Under the pieces are notes generated by a model. The model saw nothing but the letters and a program-made list of their open reading frames with translations, was not told where the DNA came from and made no database searches. 64,000 bases of DNA, from contig NW_023503374.1 of NCBI RefSeq assembly GCF_014529535.1, positions 8,115,685-8,179,684 of the forward strand, read 5' to 3'. Made by a program: the position numbers and the translations under genes. This document shows, piece by piece, positions 11,815 to 23,967 of the stretch (position 1 is the stretch's first letter; each line of letters begins with the position of its first letter). The stretch is from Bradysia coprophila. Taxonomy: Eukaryota > Arthropoda > Insecta > Diptera > Sciaridae.

Positions 11815-14800
11815 ATGGAAGAGGAATGTCAAATATTTCAAATCGAAACGGATGAGTAAGTGTTTGCATAATTTTATTTGTTTGATTGACGAGCTTCTTA
11901 CTACTATACGTATATAGATTTATGTCGGATAGACTAGACAACAAACATCAACACAATTGCAGTCTCAATGTTCATACAGCGAACAACGAAGCTTTATGTA
12001 AATCCGAACAAGTCGAATACGAAAATGTTCAAGACGAAAGCATTTATGAAAATAGCTTGTGTGAGAATAGCGTTTACGAAGAAAACGTTGGCGCGGAAAA
12101 TGGTACCGAAGAAACCATTTCAGAGGAAAATGCTACGAAGGAAAATATTTTCGATGAAAATGTTTCGAAAGGAAATGTAACCGAGGAAAATGTTTGTGTC
12201 GATAATATTTCCAGTAAAAATGTTATCGAGGAAAATGCTGCAGAGGAAAAATTCGTTGAAGACAGCGTTGATGAGATTAACGTTTATGAAACCGTTGCTA
12301 TCAATGCAGACATTGATTATGAACAGGGTGGTAACGAAAATTTTGTTAAAAACGATGCAGCGGATTCGAACGAACAAGTTGAAGAAATTGAACATGTTGA
12401 GGAAATTGAACATTTTGAGGAAATTGAACATGTTGAGGAAATTGAACATGTTGAGGAAAGTGATCTAGAGACTGAAAGGTCATCTATAAACGACTCTGAT
12501 GCAACACCATTACAAACCACACTGGTAACAGAAATTTGAACTTAAATTTTTGTTTCAACTTTCCAATTCAAAATAAAATTCTAGCCCAAGTCACGTCCTA
12601 TTTCGGTGATATCCTCTAGATATTCTAGTCTTCCAAGTTCAAGTCCATCGAAAATTGAGCTAACCACCACCAATGATAATAAGTTTGGTTTAGAGAAAAC
12701 AGTATTAGGAATAGATATTAATGCCGTACATAATGCGGTGCTCAAAGGTGGCACACGAATACCAGGTAAATTTAGACCAAAAAAAATCTGTACCAAACAC
12801 GCACCAATCATTGTCTGTCTTTATCTATATGTTATAGAATCAATTGTGAATGAACACCCGGTGACTATTTATCCTGGAAAATGTCGAATGTCCGCATCAC
12901 CTACTCGAAAAGTGTCACCAAACAGCCTAACCAATCAAATTGATCGGCCTCTGAAAAACGGCATTAACGGAAATGACAGTATCCCGTTGGAATCCAAAGA
13001 CGACTCATTGCAATATCATAATCTACCATCATCAGTATTAGTATACAATAAACAATGTCCTATGTCGCTAGGAAATGATATTTTACAATCACCTACGAGT
13101 AGCGTCTTTACCGCAAGCAATAATAACGAGCTCATGTACATAAGTCAGCCGAATTTATCGATGGACAAAAATAGTGATTTAGTCGACGGCTTGTCATTGT
13201 ACTCGTCATCACCGCCGTCACTGTACTCGCCCCCGTTACCAGCCTCTCCCGTTACGCATAGTGAACAAGAATCGTTAACAAATGATGAAAATTTGACTGA
13301 TTATCATACGACAACTGACGACGAAGAAAACCATTTTGAAGAACACGAAAGAGTAAGGACAACAATTCGTTCAATCGGCTCTGTCAATTAACAATAAATA
13401 TTCCTGATCTGCCTGCAGTTAATAGTTAACAACGACATAACCGATTTCCATACTCACCTGGGATTATTAACACGACCATCCAGTTTACTTGACTCCTCAT
13501 CCATTGGCACTTTACCATTTTCGATGGACATGTGTACTATATCCGACGATAAAGTTCCATTGCTGCATTCCAAATACGGTATGTTCAATCAAAATTGTTC
13601 GATTTATGAGCGCAACTATATTATAACCACGTGAGAATTTTAATCTAATTTGAAACATTTCCATGAAATATTCTCGTTTACATAGACGAGAATATAATTC
13701 CTTATTCAAACAATGCCAATGGAGATGCTTTTTTGAACATTTATGACGATAAAGTGGCACAATTTAATTTAGCCGAATTGAATTTTGCACATGACGAACC
13801 AAGTAAGAATGGCCTAAATATTGGATATAAACCTATGACCCGTACATCGCTATCGCCAAGGTAATTAATGTACAAAATTCCAGATGAATGTTTGCTTGTT
13901 TGAATATTTTGTTACCACCTTTTTTCCATTTCGCGTTGATGTAATAAGTCGTGTTCATGCCATTTTTAACAGAACAACGTCTAGTGTTTGCGTTTTATTT
14001 AACTGCTCAAGAATCTGGTTTGCCAATTACATTAATTTAGATCAGAAACATAAAATCTTACCAGATTATACGACGGGTAGTGGACGCAATTCTGCCGAAA
14101 ATTTATTTTAGACCGTATGCACAGGGAATGCCAGTGAAATTTAGACATGAATTTGCTTCAGGTATAATTCAGCTGGTCTACTCACACCTGTCTTACCACT
14201 ACTTCGCTCACGTGTGTAACTATTTCACCCATATAAAGACGTATAAGACAAAGACAATGTGTTCGTATCAGTGGGTACAGCTGCAAAGTAGCTGAGGCGA
14301 ATTGCATCACTTTTGTAACTGTCCTTGAGTGTACATACTTTTACTAGTTGAAATTCTGACAGTCCGTCCTTAATTCATTGAATATTGATTTTCACATTTG
14401 AAGTCGTCGGCTTACACCGATGAACTCTGCCCTTTTCCGTCTTATACTGATCAATATTTCCAGCCTTTCAAGGGCGACAAGCATATCACCCCAGTATATT
14501 TATAAAATCTACCACTTCAATTGACAGATTGAAACAAAATCTTTTACTTCATTTGCATTAACATACATTTCACTATTATAAGACCACACCAAAGCCAGAC
14601 TTCATCGTTTTTCTTTGTCATTCGTTGTCGATAGATAACAGATGCTATTCTTCACTTTTTTCGTTTCGAAGAAGAGTCTTTCAAGAAAGTTTAGTGAATG
14701 AAATGAATAATTGTGTAGAATGCACATCGATAAGATTTTTGTGCTCATTAATTTCGTCGCATTGTAGTAACATTCCATTACTGACATTTATTGATTCATC

Positions 14801-16837
14801 CCAGATTATCATCAACGGAATACCTAAACGAAAGACTTCCAGAGAACCGAAACAATATTATACCAACATATTCTAAATTTGCAACACTAAACTTAGACCA
14901 TGACAACCCTATCGACATTGCCGACTCAGCTAATAATTTACCATTACCACTACCACGTATATCATCATTGCCGACTATTTCGCCAGTTGTTAACGGTAAA
15001 GTTGATTTTCAATTAAAGTTAGTGCGTCTTCTCAACGAGTCATTGAAATGATAGGCGATGGCTTAGCGTCCAGAAGAGAATTGTCGACTCCGATCGAGGA
15101 GGATGAAGAACAGGATAATACTCAACAAGATGCTCCGATATCTCAAATCGAAAATAATATAAGTGCCTTATTAAGAGGTGATCTTACTGTTGCAAGAGTT
15201 CGAGGTTCGGTACTTTCTGTTTTACGTTTTAACTATAAGAATTGGAGAAAATTAAATTCGATCGAAAATGTTTGATTGTAGAAATTGTACCACCACGAAC
15301 TTCTATGGGATTTCGTCCAGGAACGCATAAATCAGAAAGCACTAAAGAAATGCTGTTATCACAGAAATTATTCGGACCGTTACCTCCGACTCCGCTTTCG
15401 TCAAGCCCAGAGGTAGCCACATAATTCCTTGACTTGAGTGCTTTTGCACTAACATAAATTGTCTGTAATTTTAAACAGGAAACCGATGAATTTTCGCCAT
15501 TACCTCCGTCGCCACAGCTAGATCTCTCTTACGACATGCTCAACAACGGTATTCATAAAGTAACTTCAATGCACTCGGTAACAGAACCGCGATTTAACGA
15601 TTCTATTCGAATTGAACGTCCACCTGCGGTTCCACCTCATCGACCGCAGCCAGTTAACAATGCGCTTATAACAAGGTAAACTGACATTTTGTAGCAAAAT
15701 CATCGGTGAAATAACCACGACAATTGTCGTAGGTCCATGGATGCTGGATTTGCCAAATCTTACAGGGTATCAGCTCCACATAATTATAACAACTTACACA
15801 CCGATTCTCTTCAAAACAATTACGGATGCAATGGAAGACGAAGATTAATATCCGGCGCATTTCCGAAACGATCCATTGATACCAACGAAAGACGCTTGCA
15901 AACTTCGTGCAGTCTACCCGAAACCCCAATTTTTGCTAGGTAACCGTTTCCGTAACTGTTAATTACGAACGTTTTTCCATTTCTTATTTTCACCATCAAC
16001 AGATGTGAAACTATCAGCACACCTCACAAAAGAGTACCTCAAGTATCTAATATTAACAGCATTCGTCCAGCTCATAGGCAAAAATCCTTACACAATTCGT
16101 CGATGGTTGATGTTGGCGGTAAGATAAAAAGATACGACAAATTTTAGCCGCTGGTTGTTGACGTTTTGGGACTTTATGTTGTAGGTAAATTTAACAGCAA
16201 TCGACACAGTGCTTGCCAGGAGTTAAACAGTGGAGAAATGCTACGTTTGGCTGGTGGACCAGCACGAGGTAGATTTTCAAGAGCATTTCCGATGTGTTCC
16301 GACGAGTGAATCTATAAAAAAATTTCAGGTTGGTATCCGAAACAACGACACCCGAGATTATCATCAACCGAAAACATTGAACGGGATAGTTTGCAAAGAT
16401 CGGTTCGAGCTTGGGACACTGTAACGTATAATAAGAAACCCCTAACGCTTCCGCCAAATTTTACGCCAAAGTTTTTCAATAAATCTCCAAGAGATACGTT
16501 CCGGCGTGTGACCAGCATGTTAATTCGAAAAAGTTAGTTGATTCTGTCGGTTCATTTGTATTCGCACACCTCTTATTCAATAAAAACAAATATTTTAGGC
16601 CACGGGGACAAAGAACCCAAGGGTGATAAATCAACATTTTCATCGTTTGTTGTTCATTCGCCGCCGACGAACAATGGTGAGTCTCCAAACGATGATAAGC
16701 AAATAATAAATGAAGAAAACTGCTTTAAATAAAACTGTTATTTCATAGGTGGTGAAAGATCTCAGGAGCGTCAGAAGAAGAAATCTGGATTCTTCAAGAA
16801 ACTTTGGAAACGATCCAAACACAATTCATGCGATTAA
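11815..16837 (+). CDS. Unrecognised Pro/Ser-rich, mostly disordered protein (16 coding exons)
   Basis: Exons joined by phase: 11815-11855, 11918-12524, 12585-12765, 12838-13352, 13419-13578, 13686-13860, 14805-14995, 15055-about 15204 (donor uncertain; 15177 also fits), 15282-15412, 15479-15675, 15733-15939, 16003-16118, 16185-16268, 16329-16532, 16599-16676, 16749-16837. About 1040 residues, no TM segment or enzyme motif. Early exon 2 is acidic and repetitive: EEN-type repeats, then five tandem VEEIEH-type hexapeptides from an 18-bp DNA repeat at 12378-12463. The middle is rich in Pro/Ser (PLPPSPQ, FGPLPPTPLSSSPE). The C-terminal part has blocks that look conserved in style, such as LQTSCSLPETPIFAR, MLRLAGGPARGWYPKQR and KPLTLPPNFTPKFF, and ends in a basic-aromatic tail, SGFFKKLWKRSKHNSCD. 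The tail could bind membrane or an adaptor, but that is a guess. The first ATG may not be the true start. Confidence 0.75.
12378..12463 (+). repeat. Coding 18-bp tandem repeat (VEEIEH)
   Basis: Five near-identical 18-bp units (GTTGAGGAAATTGAACAT) inside exon 2 of the disordered-protein gene encode a run of VEEIEH hexapeptides, one unit varying to FEEIEH. The length is likely to vary between alleles. Confidence 0.85.
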
Positions 16838-17460
16838 TCAATATTTTATATATGCAAGCAAATTTTATCCATAAGGCACTAGTTAGAACCTCAGTTATTA
16901 ATTATGATTTAAGGTCATTCTTTTGCAGATGGGTTTCCTATCTTAAACAATGGAAACCATCATTCGGACAATATATTTAAGCGGAGAACACATTTTACTT
17001 TCAATAAGGAATATTATTTAGGCTACCAGTAAGTTTGGAATTAATAAGCATGGACTTCTGTGTTGAAGGAGTCAGAACGCAATGATTTTCACAATCAGTT
17101 CGCTCTGCGTCACTTTGTTGAGACTAGTTGATAACCGGAATCGGAATATCTTCCTCCTTTTTTCAAGGTCTTATCATAGCACTTCAGTACTCCAACTGCA
17201 ATTATTCAAACTATGAGCACGCTAGAAAAATTTCCTGTGAAAGGCTAGTACGTAACCGCTGAGCCATCCCTGTGCGTATCCAGTTAGTAATTCTAAATTA
17301 GAATTTCTAATGAAACAATAATAAGCATTTTCGATATTGAATTTAAATCATCCGCACATATATCATAGATGGAGTGTTAGTCAAAGTATTTCGACTTTAT
17401 TATGATAATGAGTCAACTCTATTAAATGTGTAAAATGTAGTCACCAGAAAAAACCAAGCA
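16838..17460. other. 3' flank of the disordered-protein gene
   Basis: AT-rich sequence, presumably 3' UTR at first. No coding or structural feature recognised. Confidence 0.4.
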
Positions 17461-17536
17461 GAATCGTTCTCATCGGGGATCGAACCCGAGATCACTGGCG
17501 CCTGAGTTCAACGCTCTACCCATTGAGCTAGCTGAC
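17461..17536 (-). repeat. tRNA-like sequence, probably a tRNA-derived SINE head
   Basis: Read on the minus strand, it has a pol III A box (TAGCTCAATGGGTAGAGC), a perfect T-arm (TCGGG-TTCGATC-CCCGA) and a B box (GGTTCGATCCC). The acceptor stem (AGTCAGC versus TGAGAAC) and the anticodon stem do not pair, so it cannot be a working tRNA. The body would run to lower coordinates (about 17340). Either a SINE or a decayed tRNA gene. Confidence 0.7.
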
Positions 17537-18377
17537 TTGTTTCAACAGATAGTCGAACTGTTTTCTTTGTATGTGTTGAAACACTCAATGCATACAACCT
17601 CACGTGATTACGGTGCGGTAATAGCTTGCATCACAAAATCTTCAAATGTAACACCTGGAAAATGTTAACGCTTGGATCATTCAAGTGCTATGGTCTTATA
17701 TATGAAAACCTTGACCATTTTCATTGTGCAAAAGTGTTACTCTTGTATGTACGTTTTCAATTGAATTCCTTTCGGTTGTTTTGTTTTTCGTCGAATTCAA
17801 TTTGTTATAATGTTTTGTAACGATACCACTCCATGGTTTTTCCATAAGGGTTTTTCCCTTTGCGTCCAAATTTTTGATAAAAAATATACAAAAAAAAAAT
17901 CTGCTTTGGGGCCACAACAATATTTTTTATTGAAGCGAACAAAATTTGAATATGAAAAGAAATGATTTTTTGATCTTTATTCCAATTTTTCTTCCGTTCT
18001 TAAAAATTTTTAAAGTTTAAAAAAATACTAAACGAAAATTTACATTTAACTCTAAGCACAAGAATTTTAAATTTTTTCACCGAAAAAAAACAAACAACAA
18101 CAAATTTGAAGAATGATCTTAATTGATACGGAGGAAACAGAGTTTTTGGAGTGGTTACGACTTAAATTGTTTCGACAAATAAACTAGTAGAATTTTTTTT
18201 ATACCTTGTAGTCCTATGATATTTTGTAATAAATACCTACTACCGCAAAATTGAAGAGTACGTTTGGGTCTATTTTAAATTTTTAATCCAAAGTTGCATT
18301 CATGGATTAACTAAAGCGAAAATCACAATTCTCTAATAATTGGCAATTACAATCTCATCTTTAGTTATTTCTCATCA
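17537..18377. other. AT-rich spacer before the retroelement fragment
   Basis: No reading frame or RNA gene supported. Several poly-A/T runs between 17860 and 18100. Confidence 0.4.
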
Positions 18378-19430
18378 GTTCGACCAGATCCGACGAATAC
18401 CACTGAAGATAGACCATTAATAAGAAACGTAGGATCAGAAGATCTGACTGACGTATCCATTGACGAAGTACAGGCTGCAGTAGCCGAAATGAAAAATAAA
18501 AAGTCTCCCGGTGAAGATGGTGTTCCAATGGAATCCATTAAACTAGGTGGCGACTTATTATTGGTTGCAATAACGCCTTTGTTTAATCAATGTCTCCAAT
18601 GGGAAGCAGTACCAGAAGCATGGATAAATGCAGTGATTACATTGCTGCATAAAAAAGGAGACATAACAAAGTTGGAAAACTATCGACCCATAAGTCTCTT
18701 ATCAACAGATGACACCTCCCTAATGGCAGCTGATCTAGATCAGGCGCAAATTATGTTACAACAGTTGAATGAGGAGTCAAACAAAGCTGGCCTCAAGATG
18801 AATTTTTCGAAAACGAAAATGACAAACATTGACGACGACAGAGACATTTAAATTGGGGATACTGTCATTGAACGAGTCGACAGTTATGTGTACCTAGGTC
18901 ACAAATTGAAGTTGGGTCTGAACAACCAACCTGCAGAAATAAAACGTAGAATTGGTCTTGCATGGGCAGCGTTCGGAACACTCAGTCTAATTTTTAAAAG
19001 CAAATTGAACAATAGTCTGAAACGTAAAGTGTTCGATAGGTGTGTCCTTCCAGTGCTCACATATGGAGCGGAAACGTTAACTTTACCAAAAGCTTCCGAA
19101 AATAAACTAAAAGTGGCACAAATCAATGGATTCGACAACAAACAAAAGTCGTTGATGTCATGGAAAGAATAGCATCTTTAAAGTGGAGCTGGGCGGGACA
19201 TATTGCAAGAAGGACGGACGAACGTTAGACCAAAAAGATCATGAACTGGAGACCACCTAAAACAAGACCTAGAGGTAGACCACCAGAGAGATGGAATAAT
19301 GGTATAAAGAGAATTGCAGGCACAAGTTGGCAACAAGTGGAAACGAATCTTCGGAATGGAAGAGAATCGGGGAGGCCAACGTCCAGCAGTGGATAAAAAC
19401 AGGCTGAAAAAGAAGAAAATTTTGAATTTC
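18378..19430 (+). pseudogene. RTE-type non-LTR retrotransposon fragment with internal deletion
   Basis: Reverse transcriptase remains in the plus strand. The first part has [20 protein letters not shown] and [20 protein letters not shown], which is typical of the RTE clade. The frame then jumps at about 18705 directly to [11 protein letters not shown], so the fingers and most of the palm, including the usual approach to the YADD box, are deleted. A stop at 18849 splits it from the next piece, 18850-19172 (YVYLGHKLKL, RKVFDRCVLPVLTYGAET). Further remnants run to about 19430 (WSWAGHIAR, RGRPPERWNDGIKRIAG, frame broken). No endonuclease domain is visible upstream. Not functional. Confidence 0.85.
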
Positions 19431-19433
19431 AGC

Positions 19434-19485
19434 TAAGACGTTTTCAAATTTTTGCGCCAAAATATCATAAACTGAAAACTCTTAA
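19434..19485. repeat. Partial copy of the TTTTGCGCCAAAATATCATAAACT MITE
   Basis: TTTTGCGCCAAAATATCATA followed by AACTGAAAACT matches the right half of the hairpin element at 57309-57447. Only one end is present, abutting the 3' end of the retrotransposon fragment. Confidence 0.55.
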
Positions 19486-19540
19486 TTGACACCTCAATGA
19501 CTTAAAATTAAAGAAAACGAGAATAATTTCCATCAATGCA

Positions 19541-19688
19541 CTTCAAGCAAAAGTGGTACTCTAAATAAGGTACTGAAACTTGACAGTGCTCCATACAAAA
19601 TTTTACACTGTAAAAAGAGTGGGGATAAAATTTCATACAAAATAGTACTCTATTTGGCAGCTGTCATTAATAGCACTTTTGCTTGAAG
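19541..19688. mobile_element. Small MITE, CTTCAAGCAAAAG family
   Basis: About 148 bp bounded by CTTCAAGCAAAAGTGGTACT and the inverse GCACTTTTGCTTGAAG. Contains CAAAATAGTACTCTATTTGG and GGCAGCTGTC, shared with the copy at 7318-7447. Non-coding. Confidence 0.75.
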
Positions 19689-19949
19689 AGCGTTGTTTCC
19701 ACAATCTATTATATCAGTTCGCATAAATTTCACTATAATGTATTGCATAAGATGAGTCAGCACAATTTCGTTTTTTACAGTTTGGCGTATGACTCAGGGT
19801 TATTAAATGTTGCAAATGTAGAGTTGTCCACAAGGTTAAAGATTTAGATGAAAACTCTCGCAAGTAAGAAAAAGAATGTTGCAGTCATTTTAAGCTATAA
19901 ATAATAATTCTATATTATGAAATTTAAATGAAATATGACTTGTTGAAAG

Positions 19950-22113
19950 TTACTGAAGCTCTGTGCATCGCATAAAATGTGTTACTAAAAGTTCACAGAG
20001 AAAAACAACTGCGGAGAGTGCGTGACTAATAAATAAAACCAAAAGCGCACCGCTAACACTCGCAAAATTAAGAGCGACGGGTTCCACACTGTCTCTTGGA
20101 TAGTCATCAAAAAAATTATCAAATGATGGTTCACTTCGACGATATATCGTGCGGAACCAAAACTCCTTGATACCATGCTCCTGGAAACTGATTTCATTTC
20201 AATTAGAGTCAAACCGACATTCATACCGAATCGGTATAATAACTTACTGTAAGGCGTATTGACTGAAAAGCTCTGTGTATGGTGAAAACTTCTGTAGCGC
20301 AAAGACGGTGTAATAGTGGAAAATACAAACTCTTTTCATCACGCGGAATTTTTTGAGTAAATTTAAGTGCTTGAGCCACATAAAAGTCTCAAAATATTTG
20401 TCATTCGAAATTCCAGCGAAAACTCCAAATTTTCTGCTTGCCAAGCCAGTCTTAGCGTCAGATACACTACTAAAGGCACGAATTCTTCTTCTTAGTTCAT
20501 GGTATGCAGGAATTGATGATGCATTCAACGAAGATAGCTGATCTGGAGATATTTGAAAAGTACCGTAATACATGTCTGAAAAGTTAGATTTTCATTTTAA
20601 CAAAAATTCTACAACATCGGCAACAGATCAACTGTACCATTCTCAACAAAGTCTTCAACTGAGTTAATAAGTTTCTCATATCCAGGCTTCGTGAGATAAG
20701 ATGTGTAAATGGTTGTGTAACACACTCCCACCAATGAACAAACGAATGTCCAACTAAACGATAAAAGTATCAGAAGAATTATGCTTTCCGTCCAATATAA
20801 AAGGCGAACCTCATCAATAAAATTTTAGTTGATCTCGGCTGTTGTCGCCACAAACTAGAAACGCCGTGTGCGGTTGCGATATTCATTACATCCAAAAACG
20901 TTCTACTCAAGTTAGCATGAAGGCTTCCAGTTACTTGAAAGATCGCACCAGTTCTTAATAATATTACCGTTGTGAAGAAGAACAATCCGAACGTTAACCA
21001 AACGTGGAACCTTAGCGTTCTGTATATCGTCGTTATCTCACTTAAATGCTTCGGCTGCGGGACCATCAATGTACCGCAATGACGATTGTAATAAGTCGAC
21101 GTATCCATTTTCCTCTCAAACCCAGTCAGCCAAACCGAGCACAGTGCCAAATCAGCTGTATAGTTTTTTAGATCGTCCATCATTGTTTCGAATGATGTTT
21201 TTCCAGTGTGTGCCTTGTCTCGCAAGATGTGTTCGATTTTCCAATTTTTCGTTACTTCCCGAATCAGGCGATACTCGATGCCATCGAACCTAACAATCGT
21301 TACGTATTATTCCCTTTGACCGCATAAACGTTCACAGACGTTTGAAAATTAGAAAATATTGAGGGAGTTTTGATTCGTAGCTCACCTCAATTTTTGCGCG
21401 TCAACATATAGTACAAATGGATTGCAATTATATAAAGTTACTCGAAAGCTCCTTTGCTCATTCTTCTGTTTCACAAATGGATGAATCAAATTGTAAGGAA
21501 CAGTACCGTTCAACGAAAGGAAATCTTTCAACTCAACCATAGTAGAGTTGAAGTCCAATTCATACACATAGCCAAAATGAGCATTTTTACGAAAGTAACT
21601 GGATATTTCGGTAAAAGTTCGGGATGGAAAAAGTTGAGATTGATTGCCAGAAAACATGAAATAGAGTTTGCTGTACGGAAACAGCGTTACAACTGACGCA
21701 CTGTGCTTCAGAGATTTTAAAACCAATTGCAACGAGTTCACATCTTTCAAAATAATTAAAAAGTTTTCACAAAATTTCGTTGATTGCCTATTCAATATGG
21801 CAGACGATGTTTCTTCCACATAAAGATTTCGATTTAGCAGCCATGCAAGCGATCGTGTGTAAAAAGTTACATTTACAGGATTTTCCATTATAGTCCTAAC
21901 ACACTCGGTGGAATGTGATTCATGGCCAAAAATAAATTGAACGCAGCGCCGATTGTTAAGGAAACTCATCGACGACAAAATGAAATTGCAATCGACGTCC
22001 AGGTCCTGGTCATTAGCATTGATAATTGGATTTTTTGATGCAGAACGAACAGATACAATCAATTGAATAATAGTCAGAAAAATTGACAATTTTTTCAACA
22101 TTTTTCTTCTCAA
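19950..22113 (-). CDS. Divergent ionotropic receptor (IR family)
   Basis: Ligand-gated channel of the insect chemosensory IR class. Exons on the minus strand: 22113-21386, 21289-20810, 20753-20638, 20575-20248, 20187-19950. Phases all fit; 629 residues. Residues 1-25 form a signal peptide. The N-terminal exon is a poorly conserved extracellular region. Exon 2 begins with FDGIEYRLIREV, the S1 ligand-binding lobe, followed by M1 (FHVWLTFGLFFFTTVILL) and the pore region. Exon 3 carries M3 (SWTFVCSLVGVCYTTIYTSY) and the start of S2 (INSVEDFVENG). Exon 5 carries the last TM (SGALLVLFISHALSAVVFL). The canonical glutamate-binding Arg and Asp/Glu pattern is not obvious, as in most divergent IRs. Intron 3 (57 bp) was chosen because reading through it gives stops. 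The exact subfamily (IR7/IR94-like or lineage-specific) cannot be told. A fragment of its exon 1 occurs at 24019-24196. Confidence 0.87.
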
Positions 22114-22393
22114 AAAAAAGTCAAGTCAAATGCAAATGTTCTCTATAGACTAGTTAGATGGAAAATGAAATTCGGTATAACATTACAAAAGCTATGTGGT
22201 AGGATAATAACTGGTTTTTGTTCTAAATTTTCATAAAGACACTCTTCATATTGTGCTACACTGAAAAAAAAATTGTCCGCGCATAACAACTGAGTTACAA
22301 TAAGTTTTTCGGAGATTTTTATACATTGATAGCAATCTGGACTATTAGAAACGGGTGGTATGATGTCATTTTTATTGTACTAGTCAGTTAAAT

Positions 22394-22795
22394 CAAGGCT
22401 GTAAACTTGGGGAGGTCACGCAGATCGCCATTTTATTAGATACACGGGAACACATTACTTCTGATGATTTTACCAAGGCTGTATACTTTGGGGAGGTCAT
22501 GCAGATGCAGATACGCGGGTTACACACCACATTTCATACAAAAAATTCACCACACCATACAAATTCAATTTTGGTGAATGTGTTTGTATGGAAAAGGTGT
22601 GTTCCCGCGTATCTAATAAAATGGCGATCTGCGTGACCTCCCCAAAGTATACAGCCTTGGATTTTGCATGTAAAAAAAATCACCACATCATCAAAGCGAC
22701 AAGAATCATCACAGGATGTGAATTTTTGTATGAAATCGGCGTAGTGGTTTGTTCGGTGTACGTGTAACTACGTGACCTCCCCAAAGCTTACAGCC
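22394..22795. mobile_element. MITE cluster with GGCTGTATACTTTGGGGAGG ends
   Basis: The end word occurs four times: forward at 22395 and 22473, inverted at 22630-22660 and 22767-22795. The inner pair bounds an element of about 190 bp (22473-22660). The outer forward end shares more with the inner inverted end (CACGCAGATCGCCATTTTAT), so at least two copies are nested or recombined. No ORF. Confidence 0.7.
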
Positions 22796-23710
22796 ATAAG
22801 TTAAATTGGTAAAATCAGACATTAGTTTCAATTCTCAGTCGAGTGGTTAATTTCAGTTAAGTGTATTGTCACGTTTCCAATTTCATATAATATAAGAGAC
22901 CTCGATTGTTACACTGAAAATTCGACAACATGAGCATGGAAGACTTTCTGAATAAAAGGTGAGTTCTTGAAAAAATGACGAGTATTCGACGCTTCTTCTA
23001 GAATTCAAAGTTTCTTCAAGAAGCCTTCGTTTCTTCTCGCCATTTCTCTCTTTACCATTTGGTAAGGAGAAATTTAATTTTTCTATCATTTTTTTTACGT
23101 ACTCAAATACGCAACGTAAAGTTTCTCACATTCACAGGTGAAGTAAATTAATAGTACATTATCGTTAAATTTGTAAAAATGTGGTTGAACCTAATCGTTA
23201 TGCTCCATTTTTGAAATTACTAGGATCATCAAATGCTCACACACAATACTATAGAGAAGTTAAATTTATTCAAAGTGTCATTTGATGTTGGAGTCGATAT
23301 AATTTCCAGAAAATTATATGGAACAGTTTACAAAGTTTACATTGCTGATTAAACAACAGTTATTTTGTATAGGTGGTCAATATAAAGTGTAATCGACAGG
23401 TGAAGGTAAGAGACCTAAAGCTTTTATGTTGGTTTGTTTTGCACATCGATATAGGTGTACTCGATAGGCCGTGACAAAACGATGGTTTGTTGACGCTTAG
23501 TCTGATGACATTTCGGCGGAGAAAATGTCTATTTTCTTCCCTCTTGTTTTCACAGGGGATAAAATAGACAGAAGAATAATTTATTTTAACAATAAATGTG
23601 CTGCCCAATTAAATTAGGTTGCTTTACTACACAGCGTACCGATTGATCAAAAGATCTTAGTAATAATATGTTGAATTTAGAATTTTAGTTTGAAATTAAT
23701 TATAAATGTG
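22796..23710. other. Spacer between MITE cluster and the large element
   Basis: No supported gene. Short ORFs near 22883-23089 and 23360-23608 show no motif or splice context. Confidence 0.4.
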
Positions 23711-23728
23711 CACGGTGAGGCTTTAGTA

Positions 23729-23937
23729 TTTTACATGACTAGTGATAAAAAGATGAAAAGTAGAGTTTTCGTGTGAATTTTGTTGATCCGAGGCGAAGCC
23801 GAGGTCAATAAACACACGAAAACGAGACTTTTCATTTTTATCCCGAGTTATGTAATGGATTTTACATGCTGAGGGCGTCGAAAGAAGTGCTGAAAACATG
23901 AAAAGTATGGTTTTCAACGCATGTAGCATGTAAAATT
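23729..23937. mobile_element. Nested hairpin MITEs in the left terminal repeat
   Basis: Splits the left outer terminal repeat of the large element, which is continuous on the right. First unit (23731-23862): TTACATGACTAGTGATAAAA ... TTTTATCCCGAGTTATGTAA with apex GAGGCGAAGCCGAGG. An adjacent second unit begins TTACATGCTGAGGGCGTCG and ends AGCATGTAA. Related copies are at 42190-42370 and 54180-54290/54675-54815. Confidence 0.75.
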
Positions 23938-23967
23938 TTTTTAAATAAACGTGTAAGTTAACATCCA

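Noticed and set aside
11968-12520. Overlapping frames in both strands over the acidic exon
   Set aside because: Shadows of the GAA-rich exon 2 of the disordered-protein gene; only the frame used has splice-phase continuity.
13973-14111. Possible extra exon of the disordered-protein gene (TTSSVCVLFNCSR)
   Set aside because: Acceptor fits, but no donor restores the frame, and direct joining of 13860 to 14805 is in phase and gives a better protein.
17461-17536. Functional tRNA gene
   Set aside because: Acceptor and anticodon stems do not pair although the T-arm and boxes are good.
20753-20810. Frameshift making the IR gene a pseudogene
   Set aside because: The 57-bp segment has GT..AG ends and its removal restores frame at a correct phase, so a short intron explains it.
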